From the NCBI RefSeq assembly GCF_012274275.1, contig NZ_JAANZA010000001.1, forward strand, positions 1,240,001-1,304,000: a DNA stretch of 64,000 nucleotides, read 5' to 3'. This DNA comes from Cryobacterium sp. BB307. GTDB taxonomy: Bacteria; Actinomycetota; Actinomycetes; Actinomycetales; Microbacteriaceae. Numbering within the stretch: the first letter of the stretch is position 1; each line of letters opens with the position of its first letter. Below the pieces are notes generated by a model, which searched no databases, had not been told where the DNA came from, and saw only the letters and a program-made list of their open reading frames with translations. Of this stretch, positions 34,294 through 43,297 are shown in pieces. The position numbers and the translations under genes were made by a program.

Positions 34294-35097
34294 ATGCCCA
34301 CGCGTCCCATCCGCATCGGCGTGCAACTCGCGCCGCAGCACGCACCATATGCGGCCATCCGCGACGCCGTCATCGAGCTCGAGGAGCTGGGCGTCGACAT
34401 CATCTTCAATTGGGACCACTTCTTCCCGCTGTCCGGTGAGCGCGACGGCCTGCACTTCGAGTCATGGACGATGCTCGCCGCCATCGCCGAGCAGACCAGC
34501 CGGGTCGAACTCGGCGCTCTCGTGAACTGCAATAGCTACCGCAACCCCAGCCTGCAAGCAGACATGGCACGCACCATCGACCACATCAGCGCCAAGGGCG
34601 GCACCGGCCGGTTCATCTTCGGCACCGGCGCCGGATGGTTCTGGCGCGACTACACGGAGTATGGCTACGAGTTCGGCACGCCGGGAACCCGCATCGCCGC
34701 GCTCGCTCGCGACCTGCCCATCATCAAGGAGCGCTGGACCAGGCTCAACCCGCAGCCGACCCGCCCCATCCCGATCCTGATCGGCGGTGGCGGCGAGAAG
34801 AAGACGCTGCGGATTGTCGCAGAGCACGCCGACATCTGGCACAGCTTCAGCGACGTGCCGACCCTGGAGCGCAAGCTCGGTGTCCTCGCCGAGCACGGTC
34901 GCGCGGTCGACCGGGACACCTCGCAGATCGAGATCTCAACGGAACTCAGACGCCGCACACCAGAGGAGGCCGACGAACTCGTCGACCTCGGCGCCACACT
35001 GTTCACGCTCGGACTGTCTGGCCCGCACTACAACCTCGACATGGTCAGGGACTGGCTCTCCTGGCGGGATGGGCACCGCTCGAAGTTGGCTTCCTGA
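34294..35097 (+). CDS. LLM-class F420-dependent oxidoreductase
   Basis: LLM superfamily protein of 267 aa, shorter than the others here. N-terminal IRIGVQLAPQHAPYAAIRDA, IIFNWDHFFPLSGERDG, RFIFGTGAGWFWRDYTEYGYEFGTPGTR (quoted in part: GTGAGWFWRDY) and PIPILIGGGGEKKTLRIVAEHAD are typical of mycobacterial-type F420-dependent reductases of unknown substrate. Predicted leaderless ATG start at 34294. The fourth LLM gene in the window. Confidence 0.82.
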   Translation: MPTRPIRIGVQLAPQHAPYAAIRDAVIELEELGVDIIFNWDHFFPLSGERDGLHFESWTMLAAIAEQTSRVELGALVNCNSYRNPSLQADMARTIDHISAKGGTGRFIFGTGAGWFWRDYTEYGYEFGTPGTRIAALARDLPIIKERWTRLNPQPTRPIPILIGGGGEKKTLRIVAEHADIWHSFSDVPTLERKLGVLAEHGRAVDRDTSQIEISTELRRRTPEEADELVDLGATLFTLGLSGPHYNLDMVRDWLSWRDGHRSKLAS

Positions 35098-35194
35098 TCG
35101 TTCCTGCCAACCCTCACACGCCTTCTGCCAGAGTCAACGGTGCGGTCAAAGGTTGTCGCCGGTCACGACTAGCGTGAGTCAGGTGACTTCGACC

Positions 35195-36136
35195 ATGAAA
35201 CGCGACGCAGCTCCGACACCGGCATCCGGCGTCACACCGCTCGTGCTCGTCGCGATCATTGTGACGGTGCTCGCCTGGGCGAGCGCGTTCATCGTGATTC
35301 GCGGAGTCGCGCCGCACTTCAGCGGCGGTGGTCTCGCCCTCGGTCGACTGGTCGTCGGCACGGTGTTGCTCGCGCTGCTGCTTATCGGCAAGCGCTGGGT
35401 GAAGCCGACCGGGCGCGAGTGGGTCCTGATCCTCGTGTTCGGCATTGCCTGGTTCGGGCTCTACAACGTCGCTCTCAACATCGCAGAGCAGACGCTCGAT
35501 GCGGGGACGAGCGCCATGATCGTGAACATCGCACCCATCCTGATCGCCCTCGGTGCGGGAGTGTTCCTGGGGGAGCGGGTGCCGAAGTGGCTCATCGTCG
35601 GCACCAGTGTCGCCTTCTTCGGCGTCATCCTGATCGGGATCGCATCCGGTGCCAGCCTCGGCGGCGGAGCGGGCATCTGGTGGTGCCTGCTCGCTGCAGT
35701 CACCTACTCGATCGGCGTGCTGTGCCAGAAGCCGGTCCTGAAGTCGCTGCCAGCATCGCAGGTGACCTGGATGGGCGCGGCCATCGGCACGATCGCCTGC
35801 CTCCCGTTCACCGGCAACCTGATCAGCGAGGTGCAGGCCGCGCCGATCGAGGCCGTGCTCGGAATGATCTACCTCGGCGCCGTCCCGACCGCGCTCGCCT
35901 TCAGCACCTGGGCCTACGCCCTCGGCCGAATGCCGGCCAGCCAGCTCGGCGTCACCACCTATGTGGTGCCAGCGCTCGTCATCCTGCTCGGCTGGCTCGT
36001 CTTCAGCGAGATCCCCGCTCCGCTCGCGATCGTCGGTGGCGCGCTGTGCCTGGTCGGCGTGGCGGTGTCCCGGATGCGTCCGCGTCGCCCGGAATCGACG
36101 CCGGTTCCCGCGAGCGCCGGAAATCTGTCAGAATAG
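35195..36136 (+). CDS. EamA/DMT-family transporter
   Basis: Drug/metabolite transporter of 313 aa with ten predicted helices and two EamA repeats (WASAFIVIRGVAPHFSGG; GLYNVALNIAEQTLDAGTSA). ATG at 35195 has AGGTGA eight bases upstream; GTG at 35174 or 35183 are alternative in-frame starts. Members export amino acids, purines or other metabolites; no substrate can be assigned. Followed by the rpsP leader. Confidence 0.85.
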   Translation: MKRDAAPTPASGVTPLVLVAIIVTVLAWASAFIVIRGVAPHFSGGGLALGRLVVGTVLLALLLIGKRWVKPTGREWVLILVFGIAWFGLYNVALNIAEQTLDAGTSAMIVNIAPILIALGAGVFLGERVPKWLIVGTSVAFFGVILIGIASGASLGGGAGIWWCLLAAVTYSIGVLCQKPVLKSLPASQVTWMGAAIGTIACLPFTGNLISEVQAAPIEAVLGMIYLGAVPTALAFSTWAYALGRMPASQLGVTTYVVPALVILLGWLVFSEIPAPLAIVGGALCLVGVAVSRMRPRRPESTPVPASAGNLSE

Positions 36137-36265
36137 TAAGTCGAGTCCCGGCCCGCCCGACCCTCTATCAGGCTGGCCGCAAGACCCCATCAGAGCTTTT
36201 GAGCCGAGTGTGCCCCCACGCCCACGGCGCTCAGTTCAACCAACTATTGAATCAATCGGAGAATT

Positions 36266-36799
36266 GTGGCTGTAAAGATTCGCCTCAAGCGCCTGGGCAA
36301 GATCCGGGCACCCTACTACCGCATCGTCGTCGCCGACTCGCGCACCAAGCGTGACGGTCGCGTGATCGAGGAGATCGGCAAGTACCACCCCACCGAGGAG
36401 CCCTCGGTCATCGAGATCAAGTCCGACCGTGCGCAGTACTGGCTCAGCGTCGGCGCGCAGCCGACCGAGCAGGTCATGGCGCTGCTGAAGCTCACCGGCG
36501 ACTGGGGCACCTTCAAGGGTGAGAAGAACCCCACCAACACGGTGCGCACCGCCGAGGCCAAGCCCGAGTTCCAGGCGGACGAGAAGAAGAAGCCCGTCCT
36601 GAAGCCCAAGGAAGAGAAGAAGCCGGCCAAGGCCGAAGCCGAAGAGGCAGCCACCACCGGTGACGAGGTCGCCACCGAGGCAGCTCCCGCCGAGGCCGAG
36701 GTTGCTGACGCCGCCCCCGCCCCCGCCGAGGAGACGGCCGAGCAGGCCGCGGGCTCCGAGGCCGACGCCGCTGCCGCGGCTGAGCCGGGCAAGGAATAA
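36266..36799 (+). CDS. rpsP: 30S ribosomal protein S16 with long acidic tail
   Basis: S16, 177 aa. The first ~85 residues are the ribosomal fold ([34 protein letters not shown]). The remaining ~90 are a Lys-rich then Ala/Glu/Pro-rich tail absent from E. coli S16 (82 aa). GTG start after TCGGAG. Heads the rpsP-khpA-rimM-trmD operon. A 129-bp leader precedes it (36137-36265), in which I see no clear hairpin. Confidence 0.96.
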   Translation: MAVKIRLKRLGKIRAPYYRIVVADSRTKRDGRVIEEIGKYHPTEEPSVIEIKSDRAQYWLSVGAQPTEQVMALLKLTGDWGTFKGEKNPTNTVRTAEAKPEFQADEKKKPVLKPKEEKKPAKAEAEEAATTGDEVATEAAPAEAEVADAAPAPAEETAEQAAGSEADAAAAAEPGKE

Positions 36800-36802
36800 C
36801 CG

Positions 36803-37039
36803 TTGCTTGCTGCCGCTCTGGAGCACCTCGTGAAGGGGATCGTCGACAACCCTGACGATGTTCAGGTTGTCGCAAAGAACTCGCCACGCGGCGAGATCCT
36901 CGAGGTTCGTGTCAACCCGGATGACCTCGGTCGTGTGATCGGCCGTTCCGGCCGCACCGCCAAGGCGCTCCGCACGCTGGTCAGCGCACTCGCCGACGGC
37001 CGCAAGGTGCGCGTCGACGTGCTCGACACCGATTCCTAG
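36803..37039 (+). CDS. khpA: KH-domain RNA-binding protein KhpA
   Basis: Small RNA-binding protein of 78 aa consisting of one KH domain with the RNA-contact loop VIGRSGRTAKALRTL. Always lies between rpsP and rimM in Gram-positive bacteria. TTG start at 36803, 3 bp after rpsP; rimM starts 1 bp after its stop. KhpA homologues in firmicutes pair with KhpB and affect cell division and mRNA; a partner is not seen here. Confidence 0.93.
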   Translation: MLAAALEHLVKGIVDNPDDVQVVAKNSPRGEILEVRVNPDDLGRVIGRSGRTAKALRTLVSALADGRKVRVDVLDTDS

Positions 37040-37040
37040 A

Positions 37041-37655
37041 GTGGCATCAGCAGAGAACAACCGGCTTCGGGTTGGTCGACTCACCAAGGCTCACGGCCTC
37101 AAGGGAGCGATCAAGATCGAGCTGTATACCGACGAGCCGGAGAAGCGGTTCGTGCCGGGGGCGCGATTCTGGTTGCAAGTGCCGGAATCGTCCCCCTGGC
37201 ATGGCAAATCGATCGAACTGACCGAGCTGCGCTACTACAACACCCAGCCGGTCGCCTTCTTCGAAGGGATCGGCGACCGCACCGCGGCTGAGTCCCTCAT
37301 CAAGGCGATCCTGCTTGTCGATCACGACCCGGCAGAACTGCCGGAGGAGGACGACGCCTGGTACGACCACCAGCTGGTCGGGCTGGGGGTCGTGCGCGAA
37401 GGCGAGACCGTCGGAACGGTCGCGCGGCTGGAGCACCTGCCCGCGCAGGACCTGCTGGTCGTCCAGACCGAGTCCGGCGAGGTGATGGTGCCGTTCGTCA
37501 AGGCGATCGTGCCCAGCGTCGACCTCGCCGCGGGCATCCTCACCGTCACGCCGCCGGCGGGCCTGTTCGAGGCACTGCCGGAGGATGCGTCGGAAGCGGA
37601 GACGGCGACACCCGCCGATGGCGACGCGGCCACCGGGGAACCGACCGCACCGTAG
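37041..37655 (+). CDS. rimM: 16S rRNA processing protein RimM
   Basis: Ribosome maturation factor of 204 aa for the 30S head domain, binding S19. N-terminal [22 protein letters not shown] is the RimM signature; the PRC-barrel half has [20 protein letters not shown] and [12 protein letters not shown]. An acidic/Ala tail of about 25 residues follows. GTG start. Its TAG stop is also the first half of the trmD -10 box. Confidence 0.94.
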   Translation: MASAENNRLRVGRLTKAHGLKGAIKIELYTDEPEKRFVPGARFWLQVPESSPWHGKSIELTELRYYNTQPVAFFEGIGDRTAAESLIKAILLVDHDPAELPEEDDAWYDHQLVGLGVVREGETVGTVARLEHLPAQDLLVVQTESGEVMVPFVKAIVPSVDLAAGILTVTPPAGLFEALPEDASEAETATPADGDAATGEPTAP

Positions 37656-37658
37656 GCT
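37653..37658 (+). promoter_or_regulatory. -10 box TAGGCT overlapping the rimM stop codon
   Basis: TAGGCT begins with the rimM stop (37653-37655); seven bases later is ATG 37666 of trmD. Confidence 0.45.
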
Positions 37659-37665
37659 CGTGCCC

Positions 37666-38349
37666 ATGCGCATCGACATCGTCACGATTTTCCCCGAGTT
37701 CTTCTCGGTGCTGGACGTGTCGTTGCTCGGCAAGGCGCGCGCATCCGGTCTCATCGAACTGGGCGTGCACGACCTGCGCGACTTCACGCGCGATCGTCAC
37801 CGTACCGTCGACGACACGCCATACGGCGGCGGCGCAGGCATGGTGATGAAGCCCGAACCGTGGGGTGAAGCGCTGGATGGCATCCTCGAGGGCGATGCTG
37901 TTGTGGTATTCCCGTCGCCCGCCGGAGAGCCGTTCACGCAGGCGATGGCACGCGAGCTGGCCGACGAGCAGCACCTGGTCTTCGGATGCGGGCGGTACGA
38001 GGGCATCGATGAGCGCGTGGTCGAGCACACCGCGACGCGTGCGCGCGTGCGCATGGTCAGCCTCGGCGACTACGTGCTGAACGGGGGAGAGGTCGCCGCG
38101 ATGGCGATGATCGAGGCGATCGGTCGGCTCATCCCGGGCGTTGTCGGCAACCCGGAGAGCCTCGTCGAGGAGTCGCACAGCGACGGCCTGCTCGAATATC
38201 CGAGCTACACCAAGCCGGCCGAATGGCGTGGCCTGAGCGTGCCGCCGGTGCTGCTCAGCGGCAACCACGCGGCCATCGCCGCCTGGCGCCGCGAGCAGCA
38301 GCTGGAGCGGACCCGACGCGTCCGCCCAGACCTGCTCCCACCCGAGTGA
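37666..38349 (+). CDS. trmD: tRNA (guanine-37-N1)-methyltransferase
   Basis: SPOUT methyltransferase, 227 aa, that methylates G37 of tRNAs to prevent frameshifting. [30 protein letters not shown], the knot region [11 protein letters not shown] and [20 protein letters not shown] are all present. ATG at 37666 chosen over an upstream in-frame extension into rimM. Convergent with map, 6 bp apart. Confidence 0.96.
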   Translation: MRIDIVTIFPEFFSVLDVSLLGKARASGLIELGVHDLRDFTRDRHRTVDDTPYGGGAGMVMKPEPWGEALDGILEGDAVVVFPSPAGEPFTQAMARELADEQHLVFGCGRYEGIDERVVEHTATRARVRMVSLGDYVLNGGEVAAMAMIEAIGRLIPGVVGNPESLVEESHSDGLLEYPSYTKPAEWRGLSVPPVLLSGNHAAIAAWRREQQLERTRRVRPDLLPPE

Positions 38350-38355
38350 CCCGAG

Positions 38356-39123
38356 TCAGTCGCGCGCGGTCAGCACCAGCGGGCCGTCGTCGGTGATGGC
38401 GATGGTGTGCTCTGCGTGCGCAGCGCGTGAGCCGTCGACGCTCCGCAGCGTCCAGCCGTCGGCATCCGTGTAGAGCCGGTCGGTGCCGAGCATGAACCAC
38501 GGCTCGATCGCGAAGACCAGGCCGGGCTTCAGCGGGAAACCCCGGCCGGGGCGTCCGTCATTGGGCACGTGCGGGTCACCGTGCATGGTGCGCCCGACGC
38601 CATGACCACCGAAGTCGGTGTTGATGGACAAGCCAGCCGCGCGGGCCACCTCGCCGATCGCCGATGACACGTCGCCCATCCGGTTGCCGACGCGCGCCGC
38701 CTCGATGCCCGCCGCCAGCGCTTGTTCCGTCGTCTCGATGAGCGCCAGGTCCTCCGCGCGCGGTGTGCCGACGACCAGGGACACCGCCGAGTCCGCGACC
38801 CAGCCGTCGACGGATGCGGCGAAGTCGATGCTGAGCAGGTCGCCGTCCTGCAGCCGGTAGTTGTGGGGCAGCCCGTGCAGTGCGGCGTCGTTGACCGATG
38901 TGCACAGCACCTTCCCGAACGGCATGGCACCGAACGAAGGGTGATAGTCGATGTAGGTGCTGACGGCACCGCGCCTACGGATTAGATCGTGAGCAAGCGC
39001 GTCGAGTTCGAGGAGGTTCACGCCGACGTCGGCTGCCTTCCGCAGCTCGCCCAGCACCTCGGCGACGAAGGCTCCCGCCGGTCGCATCTGCTCTAGTTCC
39101 GTCGCGGTTCTCAACTCGATCAT
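38356..39123 (-). CDS. map: Methionine aminopeptidase type I
   Basis: Removes N-terminal methionine. Metal ligands visible: Asp in SIDFAASVDGW and WVADSAV, His in GGHGVGRTMHGDPHV, Glu in FAIEPWF and HAEHTIAI. 255 aa from ATG 39123 (MIELRTATELEQMRPAG, the family-typical start). A GTG at 39138 is an in-frame alternative, seven bases after a TAGGCG box, which would make it leaderless with five extra residues. Divergent from the small membrane protein gene with overlapping -10 boxes. Confidence 0.92.
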   Translation of the reverse strand: MIELRTATELEQMRPAGAFVAEVLGELRKAADVGVNLLELDALAHDLIRRRGAVSTYIDYHPSFGAMPFGKVLCTSVNDAALHGLPHNYRLQDGDLLSIDFAASVDGWVADSAVSLVVGTPRAEDLALIETTEQALAAGIEAARVGNRMGDVSSAIGEVARAAGLSINTDFGGHGVGRTMHGDPHVPNDGRPGRGFPLKPGLVFAIEPWFMLGTDRLYTDADGWTLRSVDGSRAAHAEHTIAITDDGPLVLTARD

Positions 39124-39145
39124 CCAGCCATTCTTCACGATCCCC

Positions 39146-39155
39146 CGCCTAGGCT
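39146..39155. promoter_or_regulatory. Overlapping divergent -10 boxes sharing CCTAGG
   Basis: Plus strand TAGGCT (39150-39155) precedes ATG 39162 by six bases; minus strand TAGGCG (39151-39146) precedes GTG 39138 by seven. The two boxes share the central CCTAGG palindrome, so the divergent transcripts would compete for one polymerase site. Confidence 0.45.
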
Positions 39156-39161
39156 TGGTGC

Positions 39162-39617
39162 ATGTTGGTGAGGCGCGGGTTCTACTGGGCGCAGTTCGGC
39201 GCGGTCATCGTCCTGCCGCTGTGGCTTCTCATCGGCCGCGGTCTGGTCTTCAGCGGCTCCGGCTGGGCGTTCGTGATGCTGCTGATCGTCGCGCCGATCC
39301 TGTTCGTCTACATGTGCCTCATCCTCGGGCTCACGCTTGCACGCAAGTCGGTTCGAGCGACGAAGGCGGTCTCTTGGATCGATGTCGCGCTGCTCGCGGT
39401 GTGGTGGCTCGTGCTGATCGCGGCAGGGTTCGTCAGGAACGACGGCATCGCCGCCATAGCGATCCTCATCTCGATTGGCGCATTCTGGCTGCAGCTGTGG
39501 CAGCTGATCCGCGAGACCCGCGACCGCTTCAACGCGGCTACCGCGCGGCTCACCGACAGCTATCCGGTGACTCCCAATCCGGATGACCCGCCCCGCATCA
39601 TCCGTATCGACCAGTAG
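39162..39617 (+). CDS. Small membrane protein of unknown function
   Basis: 151-aa hydrophobic protein, not recognised. Three or four predicted membrane helices (about residues 8-25, 32-58, 70-90 and 93-115), then a soluble C-terminal tail RETRDRFNAATARLTDSYPV ending in a Pro/Asp/Arg-rich segment. ATG at 39162 has an excellent leaderless -10 box. Lies between map and rplS; no functional link seen. Confidence 0.75.
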   Translation: MLVRRGFYWAQFGAVIVLPLWLLIGRGLVFSGSGWAFVMLLIVAPILFVYMCLILGLTLARKSVRATKAVSWIDVALLAVWWLVLIAAGFVRNDGIAAIAILISIGAFWLQLWQLIRETRDRFNAATARLTDSYPVTPNPDDPPRIIRIDQ

Positions 39618-39794
39618 CAATCGTCGAGACGAATCGCTGCCAACTGGCGGCAGACGGCCGGTTATGACAGAATTGCTGTTTGTGCCCGCGCACGGTTCTG
39701 CCACAGGGGAGCCGGCTACGACAGGGCGCCTCTCACCTTCGAAGTTTTACCGAGCACGCCGTCGACCTGTGGCGATTGCAGGAAGCGAACCACA

Positions 39795-40145
39795 ATGAAC
39801 ATCCTCGACTCAGTCGATTCGGCCTCACTTCGCAGCGACATCCCGGACTTCCGCGCCGGTGACACCGTCAAGGTGCACGTCAACATCGTTGAAGGCACGC
39901 GCAGCCGTGTCCAGGTGTTCCAGGGCGTCGTGATCGGACGTCAGGGCGAGGGTGTCCGCGAGACGTTCACGGTCCGCAAGATCAGCTTCCAGGTCGGCGT
40001 CGAGCGCAAGTTCCCGGTTCACTCGCCGGTGATCGACCGCATCGAAATCGTCACCCGCGGTGACGTTCGCCGCGCCAAGCTCTACTACCTGCGCGACCTT
40101 CGCGGCAAGAAGGCCAAGATCAAGGAAAAGCGCGAGTCCAACTAA
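39795..40145 (+). CDS. rplS: 50S ribosomal protein L19
   Basis: L19, 116 aa, at the 30S-50S interface. [25 protein letters not shown] and [17 protein letters not shown] are typical (first is given in part: [12 protein letters not shown]). ATG at 39795. The 177-bp gap before it holds a GCTGCC/GGCGGC hairpin (39637-39652) that may end the upstream transcript and a possible -10 near 39664-39672; no recognised leader motif. Confidence 0.96.
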   Translation: MNILDSVDSASLRSDIPDFRAGDTVKVHVNIVEGTRSRVQVFQGVVIGRQGEGVRETFTVRKISFQVGVERKFPVHSPVIDRIEIVTRGDVRRAKLYYLRDLRGKKAKIKEKRESN

Positions 40146-40177
40146 CCCCTGGTGGCCCGTGGCGCATAGGCGCCTCG

Positions 40178-40183
40178 TACAAT
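40178..40183 (+). promoter_or_regulatory. -10 box TACAAT of lepB
   Basis: TACAAT at 40178-40183; transcription should begin near 40190, after an ATG at 40182 that is therefore not the start. The ATG at 40206 has AGGGGCGAG just upstream. Confidence 0.5.
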
Positions 40184-40205
40184 GGTCCGCAAACCCAGGG
40201 GCGAG

Positions 40206-40952
40206 ATGACTCAAGACAACCCGCCGATCGCGGCGGACGACGTCGAGGCGATCCGACGCAACCGCGCGCGGAGCGCGAGACTCTTCGCGCGGGATATCAT
40301 CCTGATCTTCGCGGCAGCGATCATCATCTCGGTGTTGATCAAGACGTTCCTCATTCGCTCGTTCTACATCCCCTCCGGGTCGATGGAGAACACGCTCGAG
40401 GTCGACGACCGCATCGTCGTCAACGAACTCGTCCCCGATCTGGTGCCGATCGAGCGCGGTGACGTTGTCGTGTTCCGAGACCCCGGCGGGTGGCTCCGCC
40501 CCATGCCGGAGCCGCGGATGAACCCGATCACCGCCGGGTTCGACTGGTTCCTGGGCGTTGTCGGGCTGAGCGCATCCGACAGCAACGACCACCTCGTCAA
40601 GCGCGTCATCGGTGTGCCCGGCGACCAGGTGGTGTGCTGCAACACGTTCGGCCAGATCACCATCAATGGCGTCCCGATCGACGAGCCGTACCTGGAGCTT
40701 CCGCAGGGCGTGACGAAGGCATCCGGTGTCGACTTCGACGTCACGGTGCCCGAGGGTTCGCTCTGGGTGCTCGGCGACAACCGCTACGACTCGAAGGATT
40801 CCCGCTACAACACGACCCAGCCAGGACAGGGCTTCGTGCCGATCGATAACGTTGTCGGTCGCGCGTTCGTTGTCACCTGGCCGGTGGAGAACTGGAGCTG
40901 GATCGACAACTACCCGACGGTGTTCTCCGGCGTTGACGGAGGCGAGGGCTGA
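40206..40952 (+). CDS. lepB: Signal peptidase I
   Basis: Membrane serine protease, 248 aa, that cleaves secretory signal peptides. One N-terminal helix (residues ~30-50), nucleophile Ser in IPSGSMENTLEVDD, general-base Lys in LVKRVIGVPGDQV, and the box LWVLGDNRYDSKDSR. An ATG at 40182 is rejected because it lies within the -10 box. Followed 2 bp later by rnhB. Confidence 0.94.
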   Translation: MTQDNPPIAADDVEAIRRNRARSARLFARDIILIFAAAIIISVLIKTFLIRSFYIPSGSMENTLEVDDRIVVNELVPDLVPIERGDVVVFRDPGGWLRPMPEPRMNPITAGFDWFLGVVGLSASDSNDHLVKRVIGVPGDQVVCCNTFGQITINGVPIDEPYLELPQGVTKASGVDFDVTVPEGSLWVLGDNRYDSKDSRYNTTQPGQGFVPIDNVVGRAFVVTWPVENWSWIDNYPTVFSGVDGGEG

Positions 40953-40954
40953 CA

Positions 40955-41620
40955 ATGGCCGTCGCTGACCCGACCCTGAAATTCGAGCGGGAATTGCATG
41001 ACGGCGGCGCCCGGTTCGTGATCGGATGCGACGAGGTCGGCCGCGGGGCCATCGCGGGCCCGGTCGCGGTCGGCCTGTGCGTCGTGGACCGCGAACGCGG
41101 CCCTGTGCCCAAGGGCCTGCGGGACTCGAAGATGCTCGCCGAGCCGAAACGCGAGGCACTCGCGCCGCTTGCGGCAGCCTGGGCCCGGTTCTCCGCGGTC
41201 GGACTCGCGAGCGCCGATGAGATCGACCGGTTCGGCATCATGGCTGCGCTGGCCATGGCGGGCAAACGCGCCCTCGAGGCCATCGCCGATGCCGGCATCC
41301 CGATCGAGGAGTCGGTCGTGCTGCTGGACGGCCACTACGACTGGCTGAACCCTGGACTGGGCAGCTCCCGGGTGAAGCTGACCACCCGGGTCAAGGCCGA
41401 CCGAGATTGCGCATCCGTCTCCGCCGCATCCGTCATCGCCAAGGTGCACCGCGACCGCATGATGATCGAATCCGACGTCCGCTGGCCCGGCTACTCGTGG
41501 ACCAGCAACAAGGGTTACGGCTCGAGCGAGCACTACGAGGCCATCGATCGGTTGGGTCCGAGCGTGCTGCACCGTCTGAGTTGGCTGAGGCAGCCAGCAC
41601 TCGACATTGCGGACGCCTAG
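40955..41620 (+). CDS. rnhB: Ribonuclease HII
   Basis: Cleaves RNA in RNA-DNA hybrids and removes misincorporated ribonucleotides; 221 aa. Catalytic acidic residues in IGCDEVGRGAIAGPV, VVLLDGHYD and VKADRDCASVSAASVIAK. Complete; co-transcribed with lepB. Its TAG stop forms the start of the -10 box for the next gene. Confidence 0.95.
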   Translation: MAVADPTLKFERELHDGGARFVIGCDEVGRGAIAGPVAVGLCVVDRERGPVPKGLRDSKMLAEPKREALAPLAAAWARFSAVGLASADEIDRFGIMAALAMAGKRALEAIADAGIPIEESVVLLDGHYDWLNPGLGSSRVKLTTRVKADRDCASVSAASVIAKVHRDRMMIESDVRWPGYSWTSNKGYGSSEHYEAIDRLGPSVLHRLSWLRQPALDIADA

Positions 41621-41623
41621 GAT
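41618..41623 (+). promoter_or_regulatory. -10 box TAGGAT overlapping the rnhB stop codon
   Basis: TAGGAT starts with the rnhB stop (41618-41620); seven bases later is ATG 41631. Confidence 0.5.
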
Positions 41624-41630
41624 TGGGTGG

Positions 41631-41954
41631 ATGGAAGACGACGACTTTGAGGACTACGACCGTGAGGTCGAATTGGCGCTGTTCCGTGAGTACCGGGACG
41701 TTGTTGCGCAGTTCCGCTACGTCGTCGAGACGGAGCGGCGCTTTTACCTGGCCAACGAGGTCGACCTCGTGCGCCGCGACACCGAGCACGACTTCTACTT
41801 CGAACTGACGATGCACGACGTGTGGGTCTGGGACGTCTACCGCTCCGACCGGTTCGTGAAGAGCGTCCGCGTGCTCACGTTCAAGGACGTCAACGTCGAG
41901 GAGTTGAGCGCCAAGGAGCTCGAGCTGCCGCAGGAGCTCGCGCTCGACGAGTGA
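41631..41954 (+). CDS. DUF2469 actinobacterial conserved protein
   Basis: 107-aa acidic protein conserved across actinobacteria next to rnhB (DUF2469; Rv2901c-like). Typical segments: DYDREVELALFREYRDVV, FRYVVETERRFYLANEVDL and YFELTMHDVWVWDVYR. No catalytic motif is apparent and its role is unknown. ATG 41631 is chosen from the -10 box; a GTG at 41607 lies inside rnhB. Confidence 0.92.
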   Translation: MEDDDFEDYDREVELALFREYRDVVAQFRYVVETERRFYLANEVDLVRRDTEHDFYFELTMHDVWVWDVYRSDRFVKSVRVLTFKDVNVEELSAKELELPQELALDE

Positions 41955-41955
41955 C

Positions 41956-43191
41956 CTAGAAGTAGGTCTTCACCGCGTCGACGACGCGATAGTTGGGGTC
42001 GACGACCGGGATCAGCCGCCATTTGTCGAATGCGGTGCACGGATGCGAGATGCCGAACGCGATCAGGTCGCCGACCGCGAGGGCGGTGCCCGCCGTGATG
42101 CGGAGGTGCGCGTGTTGGTCGCTCACCCGCTCGATCGTGATGCCGGATGCCTGGCGCCGCGCATCCGGGGACCCGACGGTGAGCGGCATCGGCAGGCCGG
42201 CGTCGAACGGAGCATCGCGTCTACCGAAGTTCGCGATGGCAAGGCCGGGTTCCGGGGTGGAGATGACCTGGGCCCACAGTTCGAAGGCCGGTTCCAGCTC
42301 GGTGCCGTCGAGGGTGGGGCTGCTGTTCGCGTACAGGCCGTGGTCGTGGGTGAGGTAGCAGCCGCTGCGCAGGATCACCCGCACATCGGCGTCGTGTGAC
42401 CAGCCGCGGCGCGTGAACGCGCCGATCACCAGGTCGAAGTGGGCGCTGCCGCCGAAAGTGGCGATGGGCTCCTCGACGTAGCCGTCCGAGATCATCGCGT
42501 CGAGCAGCTGCGCCGCCGACTCGAGGTAGCCGGCGATCGCGCGCCGCTGACCGTCGCCCTCGCCGGGCATGACGCCCTCGAATCCCTCGACGCCGCGAAG
42601 CCGGAGACCGCGTTCCCCCGAAATGCGCTGGGCGAGGGAGAGTGCCTGCTCGGTCGTGCGGCATCCGGCGCGCCCGCCTCGGTAGCCGAGTTCGATGAGC
42701 AACTGGACCGGTGTTTCGGCGTCGCGCGTGTGCTCGATGATTCGGTCGACGGCCGCGTGCGAGTCGACGCACAGCAGTACCTCAGCGCCGTCACGCTGCA
42801 CCTCGGCGATCCACTGGAGGTCCCCGGCTGCGATGACCTCGTTTGCGATGAGGATGCGCCGGGCACCGCTGGCCGCGAACACCTTGGCCTGCGCGACCGA
42901 TGCGACGGTGACCGCCCACGCTCCGGCATCCTGTTGCCTCCACCACAGCTGCGGGCTCAGGTGGGTTTTGCCGTGCGGGGCAAGCTCGACGCCGTGCCGC
43001 TCGCAGTAGTCCGCCATCGCCTGCAGGTTGTGCTCGAGCGCGTCGTCGCGCAGCACGAGCATCGGCAGACTCAGGTCCGTGAGAGTCCACCGGTGTTCGC
43101 GGACCGAGCCGACGGTGCCGCCGATATCAGGGAACCCGCGCTCGCGCCAGGTGATCGGCTCGTCGAGGACGACTCGGTGGGACTGCTGCAC
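41956..43191 (-). CDS. D-threonine aldolase/D-serine dehydratase-like PLP enzyme
   Basis: Fold-type III PLP enzyme of 411 aa (alanine racemase-like barrel plus beta domain). PLP Lys in APHGKTHLSP; metal-binding residues in FGISHPCTAFDKW match the His/Cys zinc site of DSD1/D-threonine aldolase enzymes. Likely deaminates or cleaves a beta-hydroxy D-amino acid. GTG start at 43191 with GGGGAG upstream. Convergent with DUF2469, divergent from the cupin gene. Confidence 0.85.
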   Translation of the reverse strand: MQQSHRVVLDEPITWRERGFPDIGGTVGSVREHRWTLTDLSLPMLVLRDDALEHNLQAMADYCERHGVELAPHGKTHLSPQLWWRQQDAGAWAVTVASVAQAKVFAASGARRILIANEVIAAGDLQWIAEVQRDGAEVLLCVDSHAAVDRIIEHTRDAETPVQLLIELGYRGGRAGCRTTEQALSLAQRISGERGLRLRGVEGFEGVMPGEGDGQRRAIAGYLESAAQLLDAMISDGYVEEPIATFGGSAHFDLVIGAFTRRGWSHDADVRVILRSGCYLTHDHGLYANSSPTLDGTELEPAFELWAQVISTPEPGLAIANFGRRDAPFDAGLPMPLTVGSPDARRQASGITIERVSDQHAHLRITAGTALAVGDLIAFGISHPCTAFDKWRLIPVVDPNYRVVDAVKTYF

Positions 43192-43284
43192 TGCGACTCC
43201 CCAGTGGTTGGCGTGCCTCTACGGTAGCCCCGCCAGACCCGCCCAGGTGGCCCGCTTCGAGCACCCAGGGCCGGCGCGCTTGAC

Positions 43285-43290
43285 TAGAGT
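43285..43290 (+). promoter_or_regulatory. -10 box TAGAGT, leaderless start of cupin gene
   Basis: TAGAGT, seven bases, then ATG at 43298. Confidence 0.45.
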
Positions 43291-43297
43291 CGCTGTC

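Noticed and set aside
39618-39794. L19 leader motif upstream of rplS
   Set aside because: The known L19 leaders are from Firmicutes and Flavobacteria; beyond one 6-bp hairpin I see no matching structure.
41956-43191. Annotating the PLP enzyme as alanine racemase
   Set aside because: The His-Pro-Cys metal site near the C-terminus and the N-terminal layout match the D-threonine aldolase/DSD1 group.
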